The notes under the pieces: generated by a model
The model's input: only the letters and a program-made list of their open reading frames with translations
Told to the model about the DNA's origin: nothing
Databases searched by the model: none
Source: Diadema setosum
Taxonomy: Eukaryota; Echinodermata; Echinoidea; Diadematoida; Diadematidae
Assembly: GCA_033980235.1 (NCBI GenBank)
Contig: CM067062.1
Location: 12,233,991-12,297,990, forward strand
Direction of reading: 5' to 3'
Length of the DNA: 64,000 nt
Made by a program: the position numbers and the translations under genes
Shown here: positions 25,801 to 34,358 of the stretch, one piece after another
How the letters are laid out: the number at the start of each line of letters is the position of its first letter
Numbering within the stretch: position 1 is the first letter of the stretch

Positions 25801-26848
25801 GAAGCCCCTGTGGCTTATCATCCAAGTTTTGTCCCTCATAATGGGGGCGACTTGATTTATCTCACTCTGACAGCAACTGCTCATACACCCTTCTCGCCAT
25901 CTCGCCCAAATTGGGACATCCTCCTTTCTCATTCCAACCTTCCCAAGCTACTCTTCCACCTTCTAATTCAACGCCTTCTTCTGTAGTCTTCTTGTAGTCT
26001 TTTTGCACGTAGTGTAAAATTTCATGATTAAGTAGAAATTCATTCCTTAGTCTGGGAAAAACCATTGCAGGGGTGCACCCTATAAACAAGCTCGAAAACA
26101 ATATCACCTGTCCTTGGATGAGCAAATAAAAAGTGCTACCTCATGTACCTCATGTGCCTCATGTGCCTCATGTGCCTCATGTGGCACTCGCTTTCAGTTC
26201 CATGACATTTGCTCCAGCAATAATTGCTTGAATGAAATATCTACACGCTAAGCCAAACACAAATTCTACCCATAAATATAACCCTAACCCTAATCCTAAT
26301 CTTCACATCACACTAAACCTAAAACCCTATCAAACACTAACCCTAACCCTAAGTCCTTGGAGAAAATAAGACCAGAGCAGTTGTCACAATAGCAGATGTT
26401 GTGTCACCCTTACTTTCATTGTTAACCCGTTAAGGATGAGTCCCGAGTATACTTCGGCAGGTGTATATGGGAAATGCGTGTTGTATCAAAATCAGTCCAT
26501 CTTCAACGGGTTAAGACTATTAACACATGTCAGAGCAGCCTTGAAAGAGTGGCTTTGTCAGTGTCTTATTCAGTCGTCTTTTTAATTTTTTACTGAAGGG
26601 AAATGATGAAGAAGAAGACGAAGAGGAAGAAAGTAGCCAAGCCTTCTGGAGGAGGTCCACCCACATCAGGGATGGAGAAGGGTGTGGCGGGAGAACATTC
26701 ACCTGAAAAGACAAAGTCTGTACCAAGCGGTACCACCCAAGCAATGACAAAACCCAAAGGCACAAATGCTACAGCAGAGAAAAGCGCCAGCGGATCAAGG
26801 AAGGAGAGGAGGAAAAAGAAGAAAACGGCAAAGATGCCAGCTACGTGA
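7832..26848 (+). CDS. DDX52: DDX52 (ROK1-type) DEAD-box RNA helicase, 14 exons, complete
   Basis: ATP-dependent RNA helicase of the DDX52/Rok1 family, which acts in the nucleolus on 18S rRNA processing and small-subunit assembly. Exons: 7832-7921, 10715-10892, 11497-11579, 12552-12737, 13345-13425, 13835-14009, 14510-14582, 15106-15309, 21675-21765, 22608-22730, 23315-23541, 23885-23956, 25687-25779, 26599-26848. All join in frame to 1926 nt, 641 aa. Motifs in order: Q motif (YESPTPVQ, to Q170), Walker A APTGSGKT (187-194), PTRELA (220-225), motif II DESD instead of DEAD (296-299), SAT (331-333), GRGID (451-455), [10 protein letters not shown] (476-485), then a Lys/Arg-rich tail. DESD is normal for DDX52. 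Exon 11 has a weak acceptor (TACTTAAAG); other junctions are good. The protein is slightly longer than the ~600 aa human protein, mostly in the basic tail. Introns carry two LINEs and several MITEs. Confidence 0.95.
8527..8737. mobile_element. Foldback MITE, GCGAAA family, in DDX52 intron 1
   Basis: A 211 bp element with about 25 bp near-perfect terminal inverted repeats starting CTGTACGAGCTGAAATTTTC, flanked by TA on both sides (8525-8526, 8738-8739). The inside is built of short GCGAAA/TTTCGC words. No ORF. TA duplication fits Tc1/mariner-type mobilisation (inference). It interrupts one arm of the local inverted duplication described at 9142-10290. Confidence 0.75.
9142..10290. repeat. Tandem duplication of ~550 bp in DDX52 intron 1, with an inverted relative upstream
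   Basis: Two head-to-tail copies start at 9142 and about 9693 with the same AGTAATTCAAGAATTAATG and stay alignable to about 10290, with small indels. Part of the same sequence (the block around 9420-9650) is also present in reverse orientation at about 8430-8900, where the GCGAAA MITE has landed. A short local doubling of AAAAGTGTTTACTTTCTTTT occurs in the second copy near 10190-10235. No coding content. Confidence 0.75.
14118..14320. repeat. GTGGCCC-rich palindromic insertion in DDX52 intron 6
   Basis: A stretch with repeated GTGGCCC/GGGCCAC words in both orientations, starting GGCCCAGTGGCCCCGGGGCC and ending near GGGCCACAAGAC. GC-rich compared with the intron around it. It looks like a small foldback insertion, but the exact ends and any target duplication are unclear. 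Confidence 0.4.
15337..15428. mobile_element. ~90 bp TTAACCCGTT mini-element, copy 1
   Basis: A short element with inverted ends: TTAACCCGTTGAGGACG at the left and the reverse complement of a similar word at the right (TTCAATGGGTTA). The middle contains CAACACGCAATTCCCATAG and GAGTATACTT. Two relatives are at 22751-22844 and 26422-26514. It is just inside DDX52 intron 8. Confidence 0.65.
16020..19211 (-). CDS. LINE ORF2: endonuclease and reverse transcriptase, intact
   Basis: 1063 aa, no internal stop. Order: N-terminal zinc-binding motif CVNC (4-7) and CVNC (18-21) with a Trp between, PHD-like; apurinic-type endonuclease (about 108-325) with HINARSL, SETW (141-144), GDFNID (250-255) and SDHFPVF (317-323); reverse transcriptase (about 565-860) with [41 protein letters not shown] and the catalytic FADD (783-786). 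It nicks target DNA and copies element RNA there. The endonuclease, RT motifs and zinc knuckle fit the CR1/L2/Rex group; clade placement needs a tree. All catalytic residues expected by eye are present, so the protein could be active. Confidence 0.93.
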   Translation of the reverse strand: MYACVNCNASSSTQSWLCVNCVSDALPFNHISDDNEFSLSLRSFFHLSTEIDISKIQSLKINPFTINSVHYTDNNETADPQNYFENNCEYMFIEDFHTKYANKCSDISLFHINARSLQKNFDSFNTLLSSLDFNFSVVAVSETWFNTKVNLGLYDIDNYSLVHICRPAGKVGGGVALYIRNEYQFVLRTDLSCVSNNYEMLFIEVSLNDKSIVVACIYRPPNTDISDFTSRINDIFEILENEKKEIYLLGDFNIDLLNSGSHHKTNEFLDMMYSFHFFPMITKPTRISANRASLIDNIYSNTPEKIFYSGIIYDDLSDHFPVFGIVKNRTSIKHNISKKKEVRKRIINDTNLLSFREKLKNVDWSNVKECIDVDECYNTFFEKFYDIYDDCFPFKIIHVNKVDKCKKPWITKGILKSINRKNRLYKASLENSDTKHKTAYKDYKNKLTNTIRYSKYRYYNELFSSVKGDLKKTWCHINSILGKKKHNLMPNNMYFDNCKFSSKQDIVNQFNSFFINAGQKLSKSVCSPSHSFQEFLSCENAESFFVKPTTIYELLKLSSFIKISKASGPDDISPRVVKDCIHYIVDPLCDIFNKSLSTGIVPEKLKTAKIVPLHKKDDPKYIDNYRPVALLSIFSKLLERLMYDRLYEFLTKNNILISEQFGFRKNYSTSLSVICFTDYILQEIDKGNYCCGVFMDLSKAFDTIDHHILLTKLHLYGIRGLPLQWFGSYLSNRRQCVVVDGVESTQLDVTLGVPQGSVLGPLLFLVYVNDIINCSKILRFSLFADDTVAFYSHENVASLVLTLNKELCMLNEWFKCNKLFLNFKKTKYVLFHSKRKKIPQNLSPIQIESAVIDRTESINFLGILIHESLDWKCHITNITAKISRSIGILSKLKSFLPRKILLSIYNALILPHLNYCSEIWGKTYKVHIDKLFRLQKRAVRLVTKSDFRSPSLPLFIKNKIIPIFELVQLNVLVFMFKYHKGILPSIFQNMFRTNSSFHAYSTRSKDNLRVPSCRLTTRSHSIRFTGAHEWNLISSDLKSSTTLTRFRTLFKRIIFKKLSSLTE
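19829..20470. repeat. LINE inter-ORF direct duplication with G-runs
   Basis: Two diverged copies of a ~330 bp unit, each headed by a long G-run on the plus strand (19829-19857 and 20169-20182). Shared words include CTGACGAGCGAA, GGTAATAGCT-like, AATGTGAAGAAGGTT versus AATGTGAAAAAGGTT, and CACTGGCAG. A CA tract (20018-20042) lies inside the first copy. The region separates the LINE ORFs by 1.27 kb. It may be a regulatory repeat of the element or a later insertion. Confidence 0.55.
20482..21216 (-). CDS. LINE ORF1: RNA-binding protein, intact
   Basis: 244 aa, no internal stop. Residues about 15-100 are acidic/helical, with heptad-like Leu/Ile spacing ending in [20 protein letters not shown], likely a coiled coil for oligomerisation. 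From about 104 it resembles the RRM-like domain of L1/CR1 ORF1 proteins ([10 protein letters not shown], then [18 protein letters not shown]), followed by a small C-terminal domain ([14 protein letters not shown]). ORF1 proteins coat element RNA into the ribonucleoprotein used for retrotransposition. It is on the same strand as, and upstream of, ORF2, as expected for one two-ORF LINE. Confidence 0.85.
   Translation of the reverse strand: MPTRGQNTKLQAENPAPQCLTSIVREELHKAIEDDETINKLVSAIKEAVISELTPIITDKVAESFNATLEHELKLRDDRIAVLENKLKSVSQQNEEAEQYSRKNCIIFHGIPETEGENTDETIIKLCREKMNLQVDCKDLDRSHRLGRRNGGKPRGIIAKFATYNSRDRIYRARKVLRNSQGTPVFIHESFTKTRSELFWAVKSSEAVKVAWTQDGRIYALLKQGERRVAIKSKDDLRNLMGNS
22751..22844. 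mobile_element. ~90 bp TTAACCCGTT mini-element, copy 2
   Basis: Same order of words as at 15337-15428 and same orientation: TAACCCGTTGAGGACG, CAACACAC, TTTCCCATAGACAC, AAGTATACTTGGGACTTGTC, ending TTTAA. It is inside DDX52 intron 10, directly after exon 10. Confidence 0.65.
24295..25583 (+). mobile_element. 5'-truncated LINE in DDX52 intron 12, with TAGAT target duplication
   Basis: Element about 24300-25578, ending in three TTTGAAC units (25557-25577), flanked by TAGAT at 24295-24299 and 25579-25583. The matching places in units 2 and 3 (about 35041-35110 and 44285-44360) have the same flanks without the element, which confirms the insertion and shows it is younger than the segment duplication. 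The 3' tail differs from the CAATTT tail of the intron 8 LINE, so it is a different family. The 5' edge contains slippage-like TTAGATG repeats. Confidence 0.82.
24336..25091 (+). pseudogene. LINE ORF2 C-terminal remnant
   Basis: 251 residues corresponding to the end of a reverse transcriptase protein, downstream of the catalytic FADD box. Recognisable words are [29 protein letters not shown] and [10 protein letters not shown], the same order as in the C-terminus of the intact ORF2 at 16020-19211 ([38 protein letters not shown]). An in-frame stop lies directly before the first Met, so it has no catalytic part and cannot be functional. The reading frame is still open, which suggests a young insertion. 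Confidence 0.85.
26139..26183. repeat. Five 9-bp CCTCATGTG units in DDX52 intron 13
   Basis: Five tandem copies of CCTCATGT(G/A). In units 2 and 3 only one copy remains (35957-35965 region and its equivalent), and similarity to unit 1 stops at that point. The array therefore marks the place where the duplicates lose DDX52 exon 14. Confidence 0.75.
26277..26410. repeat. CCCTAA-bearing interspersed repeat, copy in DDX52 intron 13
   Basis: Irregular AACCCTAACCCTAA motifs followed by AGTCCTTGGAGAAAATAAGA and a segment ending GTTGTGTCACC, matching 3061-3180 in the SSRP1 intron in order and orientation. It is not a telomere: it is short, irregular and interstitial. Confidence 0.6.
26422..26514. 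mobile_element. ~90 bp TTAACCCGTT mini-element, copy 3 (inverted)
   Basis: Reverse orientation of the elements at 15337 and 22751: it starts TTAACCCGTTAAGGATGAG, contains GAGTATACTT and CGTGTTGTATCAAAATCAG, and ends CAACGGGTTAA. TTAA occurs at both ends (26422-26425, 26511-26514). It is in DDX52 intron 13. Confidence 0.65.
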
Positions 26849-29730
26849 CAAAAGTGGAAATCCTCTTTCACGTACGCCATGAACACACTCTATGTCATTG
26901 GGGCCTGTGCTTGTACTGGACTTATTACGGAAGGGAGAGAAATACTGGTGGCACAGCAACATGTCACACATTCTGACAACAAAACAAATCACCACCACCA
27001 TGATATCAGACTTAAAGTAACAAGAAAAATCTATTCCTCCCTCGCCTCAAACGCCATTGTCCCAGTGTTGATCCATCTTCCATCTTCAACGTGGGCCGAA
27101 CAGGCCACACCCACTTTGTCCAAACAGGCCACACCCACTTTGTCCAAATGCATATTCATGACAGACTGCAAAGTGGACTCTCCACCACTGTCATGAAACA
27201 GCAATCCAATCATATTTTGCACACTGTAAGAGGTGCATGTAATTCTGATGCACCTGACGACAGATAAATTGCTGACTCTCTTAACTAAATGAAGACATGA
27301 ATGTTCTCAAAGTATTTTGTTGTTGTTGTTGTAAAAATTCAAATAAGGACATGCAATTGATAAACTTTTGTTTGTAGCAACCAATAGCTGTGTATGAGTA
27401 CACTAGTAGTTGGGGGGAGTTATACACAGTGACAAATCCTAGCTTTAATCCATCATAAAACCTTGATTATTTATGTGATTTTATTTTTTTCTGTTCCTCA
27501 TCCTGTTTTTACATAAATCTTATTCATTCCCAATTGTCTTGGGCAAAACAGGCGTAAGAATGAAACCAGGAAACTCCTCAGTTTCTTCTTTTCTGACATG
27601 CTGTGTTTTTTTTTATCCGTACTATATCCTGTGATAGGAGGGAAATGAGTGAGGAACCCTTATGACATTACCATAGAAGGAAATGAGTCATCTTAAAACT
27701 TTTTGCCAAACTTGCAAAAAAACTATTCAAAGATGAAACAAAAATGTAGACTTGGAGGAATTTGTAGCCAAGAAAAATAAAACCACCAAAAAAACAAATT
27801 CCTGACATGTCTGCATTATAGATTGTACATGCTGTATTGAGAAGACTGATGACGTACAAAAGGCTAGCACACTAACTCCAACTCATAGCCAGTGAAAGAA
27901 TTTTATGTTCAGCTGTTTGAAGTCTATCACTGTAGACATCTTTTATTATCAGTATCTATTCTTTCAGTTTATAACCAATTGCATTTTAATGGGTGGATGC
28001 ATCAGTATTTTATGCTTGTCCAGATTTTGAAACAAACTTTATGCAGTTGTTTGAAACTCGCACATGGCTTAAACTTCTCTGATGAACAATTTCTGTGCCG
28101 ATGACTTTGGACAGTGTGTACACTGCTCTGTGGTATTTCTGTGCCGATCAGCACTGAAAGTAACACCAAAGATCAGTCTTCCATGCGTTGCTGCTCTTCA
28201 CCATCCAACATCACAGTTACAGAAACTGCAATGTATACTGTACTGGTATCACACTGCTCCCAGCAAAGTGCCTGGGAAAGTTCTGAATGGTGATCTCCAC
28301 AGGGTATTTCAGACTTGTGTCGCTGAAGACACTGGTGATGTAGGAGAGGCAGAAGAAAAGAACAGATGGGAGGGGGGGGGGGGGACTCTTAGGAGGTTGG
28401 ACTACACTGTAAGTAAATCATTGCCACTTGTGCATTTTCAAACCAGGACATTGCTTTTGTTATTCTTTTTTGTGCTTGTGTCTTGTGTTATTTCTTGTCA
28501 ATTTCTCTAATTCATTTGTTTGTTTTTTTAAATAATCATTGAACATTGTATGTCTCATTAATTTTTGAGGGATACATCACTGTGGTTAGAGTTGCTGATG
28601 TACCCAAGTGAGAAAAGAAAAAAAGAAAAAAACAAACAAACAAACAAACAATAAAGGTAAGACACTGATTAGTCCATCCAATGTGTTGCTTTTGTTTGTT
28701 GTTTTGTTGTTTTTTTTATTGGAGCAGAAAGGATTTGTGAAACTTTCCATAAGTGATTTCCATGTGATTTTAATCCTTAACATGACTCTAAGGCTTGAGA
28801 GTGTGGACAGATGAGTAGTATGTTGAGGATTTTTTTTTCTTCCTGAAAATAAGTTCTGAGCATAACAAAAAGGAGTGAAGGAGATGGAAAGAGAGATAGG
28901 GAGAGGGAGAGCACCATTATGAACCTTTAACTTTGCTTCTACTTCATGTTTGCTAGACTGAAATTGAGTCGGTAACTAGAATAAATGCATACGTTTTGAT
29001 TATTGTTGGCAAATCAAAGATATTGTAATTGAATACAATGTACCTCCATTCACATCTGAGATGAGAGATGAATATAGATCGATAACAAGATGGACGAATG
29101 CACTGCAAAACATACATTTTTACACCTATGTGTATTCTATGAGTAGGACACCGTCATCATCGTCAAAATTATTACACATATACCATTGTCATCACTGTCG
29201 ATATCTTCATTGTTATCCTAGGTTACCTATACACAGACACTGAATTTCGATGTCTGCATCCTGTAGCCATCACCAGTGTCATCACAACTATCACCACCAT
29301 CATCAGGATCATCATCAGTATCGTTTTCCAAGTCAACGTTAAAGGACCTTGTCAATGAGGTATACAACCTCGTGATCACACAGCAATTATTAATACGTTA
29401 CTCGTCTATCGCATTCGGTGCAAAAGGCTTAAGTTCACTGCGATGAAAAGAGTTCTAAAATTGTAGGGCAGATCAAAAGCCTGTAAATGCATGCTACCTG
29501 TATAACCGGCAGCAGTGGAGTGATGATACGCACCAAGAACACACACAAACAGACACATACACACATGCACACGCACACGCACACATACACATAAACACAA
29601 ACACATACATGAAACATACATTGTGTTCCTAATTTCAACCACCTGCAAACAACTCCAACTTGATACATGTGGAAACTATACAAAATGCAATATCAGTCTC
29701 GATTAACTTGTAAACGGTGTCGAAAACACG

Positions 29731-29736
29731 TTTATT
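29731..29736 (-). terminator. AATAAA poly(A) signal, family gene 1
   Basis: TTTATT on the plus strand, AATAAA on the minus strand, about 230 nt after the gene 1 stop. The same signal is at the same relative place in genes 2 and 3. Confidence 0.55.
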
Positions 29737-29964
29737 CTTTTCCACGCATTGAAAGAAAAGATTAAAAAAAAAGAAAAAAGAATACAACCATTAACAAAAA
29801 TGTCGTATTCAATCACTTACGATTAAAGAGCATAAAATTTGTCGTATTCAATAACTTAACGATCAAATAACAACTTTACAGGCATGCTAGTCTATGGTAG
29901 GAATAAATAGCGTATCATGACCATGTCGAGTGAGAATGACTGACGAGGAGTTCGAGCAACCAGT

Positions 29965-32720
29965 CTAGTCGGTGTCGGAAGTCTCTACGGACGTCGAGTC
30001 GGACGCCGACGAGGTGGAGTTCGAGGAATCTTCGTCCTGACGTCGAAAACGGTATCCTGAAACGACGAGCAAAAACACATGAAGAAGAAAGATGATAGAA
30101 TTACATCTTTACACGAAAGTGTGGACTTTAAATGACAAAAGAAAGAAAAAAAGAAGGAAGAAGAAAAAAGAAAATGATACGCAAACAGAGACATCACAGA
30201 ACGGGAAAGAAGGGAAATTTAGAAAGAGTTTGTGCGTTTGAGTATGTAAGTGTGTATAATTATGTTTGTGTGTACAGAAGGTGAATAGGAGAAACAACAA
30301 GGAACTACACAATTTGTATAACCGACATAGGAGGAACATGACTTGAGCGAGAGAGACAGACAAGAGAGAAAGAGAGATAGAGGGAGAGAAAAAAAAGATA
30401 AAAGCAAATAATGTATGCTGAGATAGAAAACGTATCTACATGTACTACCAAGCAAAGTACAGATCCATAGCTTTAAGCGTGTTTCGGTACAACATTCACC
30501 ACTATATCGCACAGAAAGATTTCGATGCCATATATTCCAGTGATCTTTGTCGACAGTATTCACAATTTTGTCTTGGATACTATTTTTTGATCGCTGTAAG
30601 AATAGCCCCCTCCCCTCCCGCAATCCCTCCCCCCCCAAAAAAAAGAAGAAGAAAATAACAAAAAATTAAAAGGTCAAATTCATGTGCAGAAAGAAATTCG
30701 CTGATGAGACTTGGTTTTTGTTTCGTAACTTCAGAATTATAATCAATATATCAATACTTTCATTCGTCATAAATCACAAAGCACAAGTATTACAACCAGG
30801 AATTGAAAGAATTCCACAAGAATTTGGCACTGAAAAGAATTGCAAAAACACCGCGTATGCTACTGTAAGTGGTAGATGGTTATACGTATCACCAGTGCGT
30901 GTCTGATGTATTATCATACACTTTTACTATCAACTTTACTGTGTTTTTTTTTTCTTGAATACTTTTCATCTTCAAAGTTTTACTAAAGTTAGAGTGGACT
31001 CTGGTTATAACAAACAAGTAGTTAGGACAATCGAAATCATTTTGTTATATTAAGGTTGAGGAAAAACTTTGCGGCAAGAAGAATTATTGTTATGACGAGA
31101 GTTTGTGATGCCAGTATACTTTAAAACGCCAGTCCACTGTATCTTTCTTGAAGGAAAACTTTGGTGAAAATAAATCCTTCAGCTTCATATTACCTGAAGT
31201 AGTCATATCTTTATCGTAATTATATATTTTTCTTTAAAGTAGGCAACTCTTTAAATATTCTTTCTTATTTTCTTTCTTTCCTGCATATTTTCATGTGAAC
31301 ATGGTTGATTTGTCATTTTGATTTGCTGTGTGCAAGTGGAGAAATGAGATAATCCGAACTGAACTGAAATGAAACGAAGTGTTCGTCTCTCTAGACTTAC
31401 GCTGCGGGGGGCACTCCGTCACGTCACGCATATCAAGACTGCAAACGTAGTACAACACATGGCAGGCGGACTCCAGAGTTTCAGTGGTGGAACCCTTGCA
31501 GAACTCTGCTCCGTCAGCCCTGTACAACAGCTCCTGTAATTCTGGGGTTGTTTCGAAAGCTGTCGACGAACAGCCCGTCTCGGTATACCCCTCGCACAGC
31601 GCGGCGAATTTCAGAGATATGGTCGTGTCCTTCGCGGGTGCTGGTCATGCAAGTGAAGAGAAAATTCCAAATTATTTGCTTTAGCAATTTGTTGAGAAAA
31701 AAAAAAGGATTAAGCAACGTGATTGCCAACCAAAATTTTAGCCCAAATGCTCATATGGTTACAATTCTCCTAGCAACGCATGATTCGGTGTTTAAAAGTC
31801 GCGTGATGAGAAAACTCTGTTTGTTTGTTTTTTTAGGTTGACGGTATAAATTGCACACTACTCACTAAAAAAAAAAAAAAAAAAATTCGAGTGAAAATAT
31901 TCACTCTTAAAGGAGTGAATACAAAAAAGAGTGAATTTAGAGTGAAATTGGAGTGAATTTTGAGTGAAAATGTTCATTTTCACTATAGAGTGACCTCAAG
32001 GATCACTCCAAAATCTTCGAGTGATCCCTTTGGCCTTTGGTGGTGACTTACCTGACGCTGAATACGCAGAGAAATACGCCACCAGGCACAGGCAGACGGC
32101 GAGTGAGAGCTTCATCTGCATGGGAGATGATGGGCAAGAAGACATTAATGGAGGCGTTTCTAACAGAGAGTCCGTACGATACACAGTGCGATGTTATGAT
32201 ATATGAAATCACAGAAGATAACCATGCAGGTTAGGAAATGCTCTTAATCTTATCAACTGCACCTCGGTAAAATTATTCGATTCAAATCACTTTACGTATG
32301 AACTTGATACAAACTGAACATGCTATAGGTGAATATGCATGGACATATGATACACACCTAGACAGTACTGTGCAGGATAGTATTTAGCTGAACTTTCATT
32401 TCAGCAAAAATACTTTAAAAACAACATCAAACGTAGACCTTCACTTGTCCGCATATTTGCGCACACCCTCATTTACTATCTCATTAATAAAAGCAGCATA
32501 TAGTCTATATCATCAAAACGGCACAGAGTATTAGTGGTTGAAACACAAATGGAACAATATTTTAGGCCGTGGTTTTTAGTTTAATAGATAAGACACGCAT
32601 ATTTACACGAGCATTATAGGTTAGATAGGGCGAGTATATTACTTTTGATCTCGATTCCAAGAGTATTATTCTCCTAAAGATCCCAAGGGTGGCCAGAAAT
32701 CTTACCTTCCTGTTCTCCAT
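29965..32720 (-). CDS. Six-cysteine secreted protein family, gene 1
   Basis: Unrecognised family. Minus-strand exons: 32706-32720 (coding part of leader exon), 32052-32115, 31401-31640, 29965-30056; 411 nt, 136 aa. Residues 1-26 are a signal peptide (MENRK, then MKLSLAVCLCLVAYFSAYSA). Mature part has six Cys at 42, 50, 74, 86, 93, 103 (spacing x7, x23, x11, x6, x9), so three disulphides are possible. A furin-type site RFRR (109-112) precedes a tail with an NST sequon (119-121), rich in Ser, Thr and Asp, ending TSDTD. Splice sites are all GT-AG. The ATG in the leader exon is in frame with the second Met, so translation could start at either. A TATA promoter lies 5' and an AATAAA 3'. Role unknown: an effector, signal or structural secreted protein are all open. 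Confidence 0.8.
31865..32025. repeat. GAGTGAA-type insertion in gene 1 intron
   Basis: After an A-run, repeated GAGTGAA words (GAGTGAATTTAGAGTGAAAT and variants) and their inverse CACTC at the ends. The same block is in gene 2 (about 41730-41875) at the same place and absent from gene 3. Probably a small mobile or slippage-derived insertion. Confidence 0.55.
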
Positions 32721-32876
32721 TCTGCAGTGATGACTCCAAGACCGAATGCTCGGAAAGAAATTTTCACAAAGTATACCAAGTCCGAGAGAGAAGACAGCAA
32801 AGTTGGTTGTGTACTTTAAACTTGACTCCTGGTCACTGCGATTAACGATTCAGCGAGTGAGCTAGCCGCTTATATA
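32706..32876 (-). promoter_or_regulatory. TATA promoter and leader exon, family gene 1
   Basis: TATATAAG on the minus strand at 32869-32876; transcription expected near 32846. The leader exon runs to the GAACAGGAAG|GTAAG donor (exon edge 32706) and contains one late ATG (32720) that opens MENRK in frame with the signal-peptide exon. The TATA and its flank (GCGGCTAGCTCACTCGCTGA) are identical in genes 1-3. Confidence 0.65.
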
Positions 32877-33823
32877 GAGATTTTTCGGCGCAATCTTCCA
32901 ATTGTTTCTCTCCCAAACAAAATGATGAACACATCAAGGGCAGATGAGACAGGGTCTCCCAAAAGTAGTTAAAAACAATACAGAGGGATATTCATACCGT
33001 TTACCTATTCGTTACATTATTCATTTATTTGTTTATTTATTTTTTGTTTGAGGTAAACAATATCATCACCCCGATCACAACTTTGATAAACAGATCAAGG
33101 ATGGGTACCCGACAGAGCTTTTGGCAGTGGCACATTGCTGCCAATCAGCAGAGAAATGTGACACTCAACATCATTGTTGATTTTGACCTCCGCTTAATTC
33201 TAGCCGTTGGACGACTGGTTTCAATGAGACCTTTCGACATTTTGTTTCCATTGATTATTTCGTGATACCGTTCGCAGCTGTTTGTGACCAAAAAAAAAAA
33301 AAAAAAAAAAAGAGAGAAAAAAAAAAAGAGAAAACAACTAAGTATTTCGGTCTTCACCTATAATTGCCAGCGGAGCCATGATATTATGAAGGACCTAATG
33401 GTAAAGTCTTTTTTTTTTTTAAATACTTCTCAACTCTCTGAACAAATCTTTAGCTAATTTTGAGGTCCGCGGTTTTGGACCATGCGGATGAATACGCTGA
33501 GATATGTAGGTGCATTTTACGTGTTCAAAAAAACTTTGTGTGAGTGTGAAGTGATCCTGCCAAGTATCAATTAGATAAATGTTACTCTGCGTATGTTTCA
33601 TGTTTTATGCAAGATATGACCCGTATATTTTGTTTTCATTAATGTGTCAAAGTGTAGGTGTAGGAGGAATGTGCGATGGAAGTATGACACTGTTAATATG
33701 TTGTCCCAAATGTACATGTATGGCTGTACTCTACACTGTACCTTTAAGTTCAATTTATGGCTGTACTGTACCTTTAAGTTCAATTTCTATTCATTTATCT
33801 TATCACTTTTTAATCCAATACAC

Positions 33824-34358
33824 TACACTGCAAAAAGTCCGGTGTTAAATAGTAAACACCGAGCTGGTGTTAAATTTTCGGTGCTCATTTATGGTGTTAA
33901 ATTAACACCCCCGGGTGTCATTTCCAAATTTTAAACTGTTTTTTGAAGAGTTTCTTAGTAACTGCACTTCTTGTTGATTTTTAATTTAAACAAGACGATC
34001 AAGAATTTTACATTAAAATACTAGATTTTTGAAAAAATGTGAAAATAATTTTACACCAAAGTAACACCAGCTGGTGTGGTCCCTTATTGAAGCTGGACGG
34101 GTGTTAAACCATTGATATTAACACCAACAAGTATCAAATCAACACCATGTGGTGTCATTTTTTAATTAACACCAGTACAGTGTCAAAATAACACCTGGTA
34201 CAGTGTCAAATTAACACCACGAAGTGTCAGGTGAACACTTTTCAACACCATCACAGTGCATTTTCAACACCTGTGGGTGTGGTCCTTTATTGAAGTTTGA
34301 TCGGTGTTAGATTTAACACCCGTGGTGTTAAATCTAACACCCATGTTTTTACAGTGTA
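33824..34358. mobile_element. 531 bp MITE with TA duplication and known empty site
   Basis: Element 33826-34356 starts CACTGCAAAAA and ends TTTTTACAGTG, flanked by TA (33824-33825, 34357-34358). Inside are many GGTGTTAAA/TTTAACACC words in both orientations. Unit 2 has the uninterrupted site AATACACTAGCTTGTCAAG at about 43603-43621, so the insertion is exact and private to unit 1. TA target and CACTG ends suggest Tc1/mariner-type mobilisation (inference). Confidence 0.85.

Noticed and set aside
26277..26355. CCCTAA motifs as a telomere or chromosome end
   Set aside because: Short, irregular, and part of an interspersed repeat seen twice inside genes.
29270..29335. CATCAT-rich stretch (also 38998-39085, 48540-48620) as an Asp-rich coding exon on the minus strand
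   Set aside because: It lies beyond the poly(A) signal of the family genes and looks like a degenerate ATC repeat; no splice sites support it.
33029..33265. 78-codon plus-strand ORF upstream of gene 1, similar ORF at 42888-43124
   Set aside because: Its conservation between units 1 and 2 is no better than that of neighbouring non-coding DNA, and the frame is not kept in unit 3.
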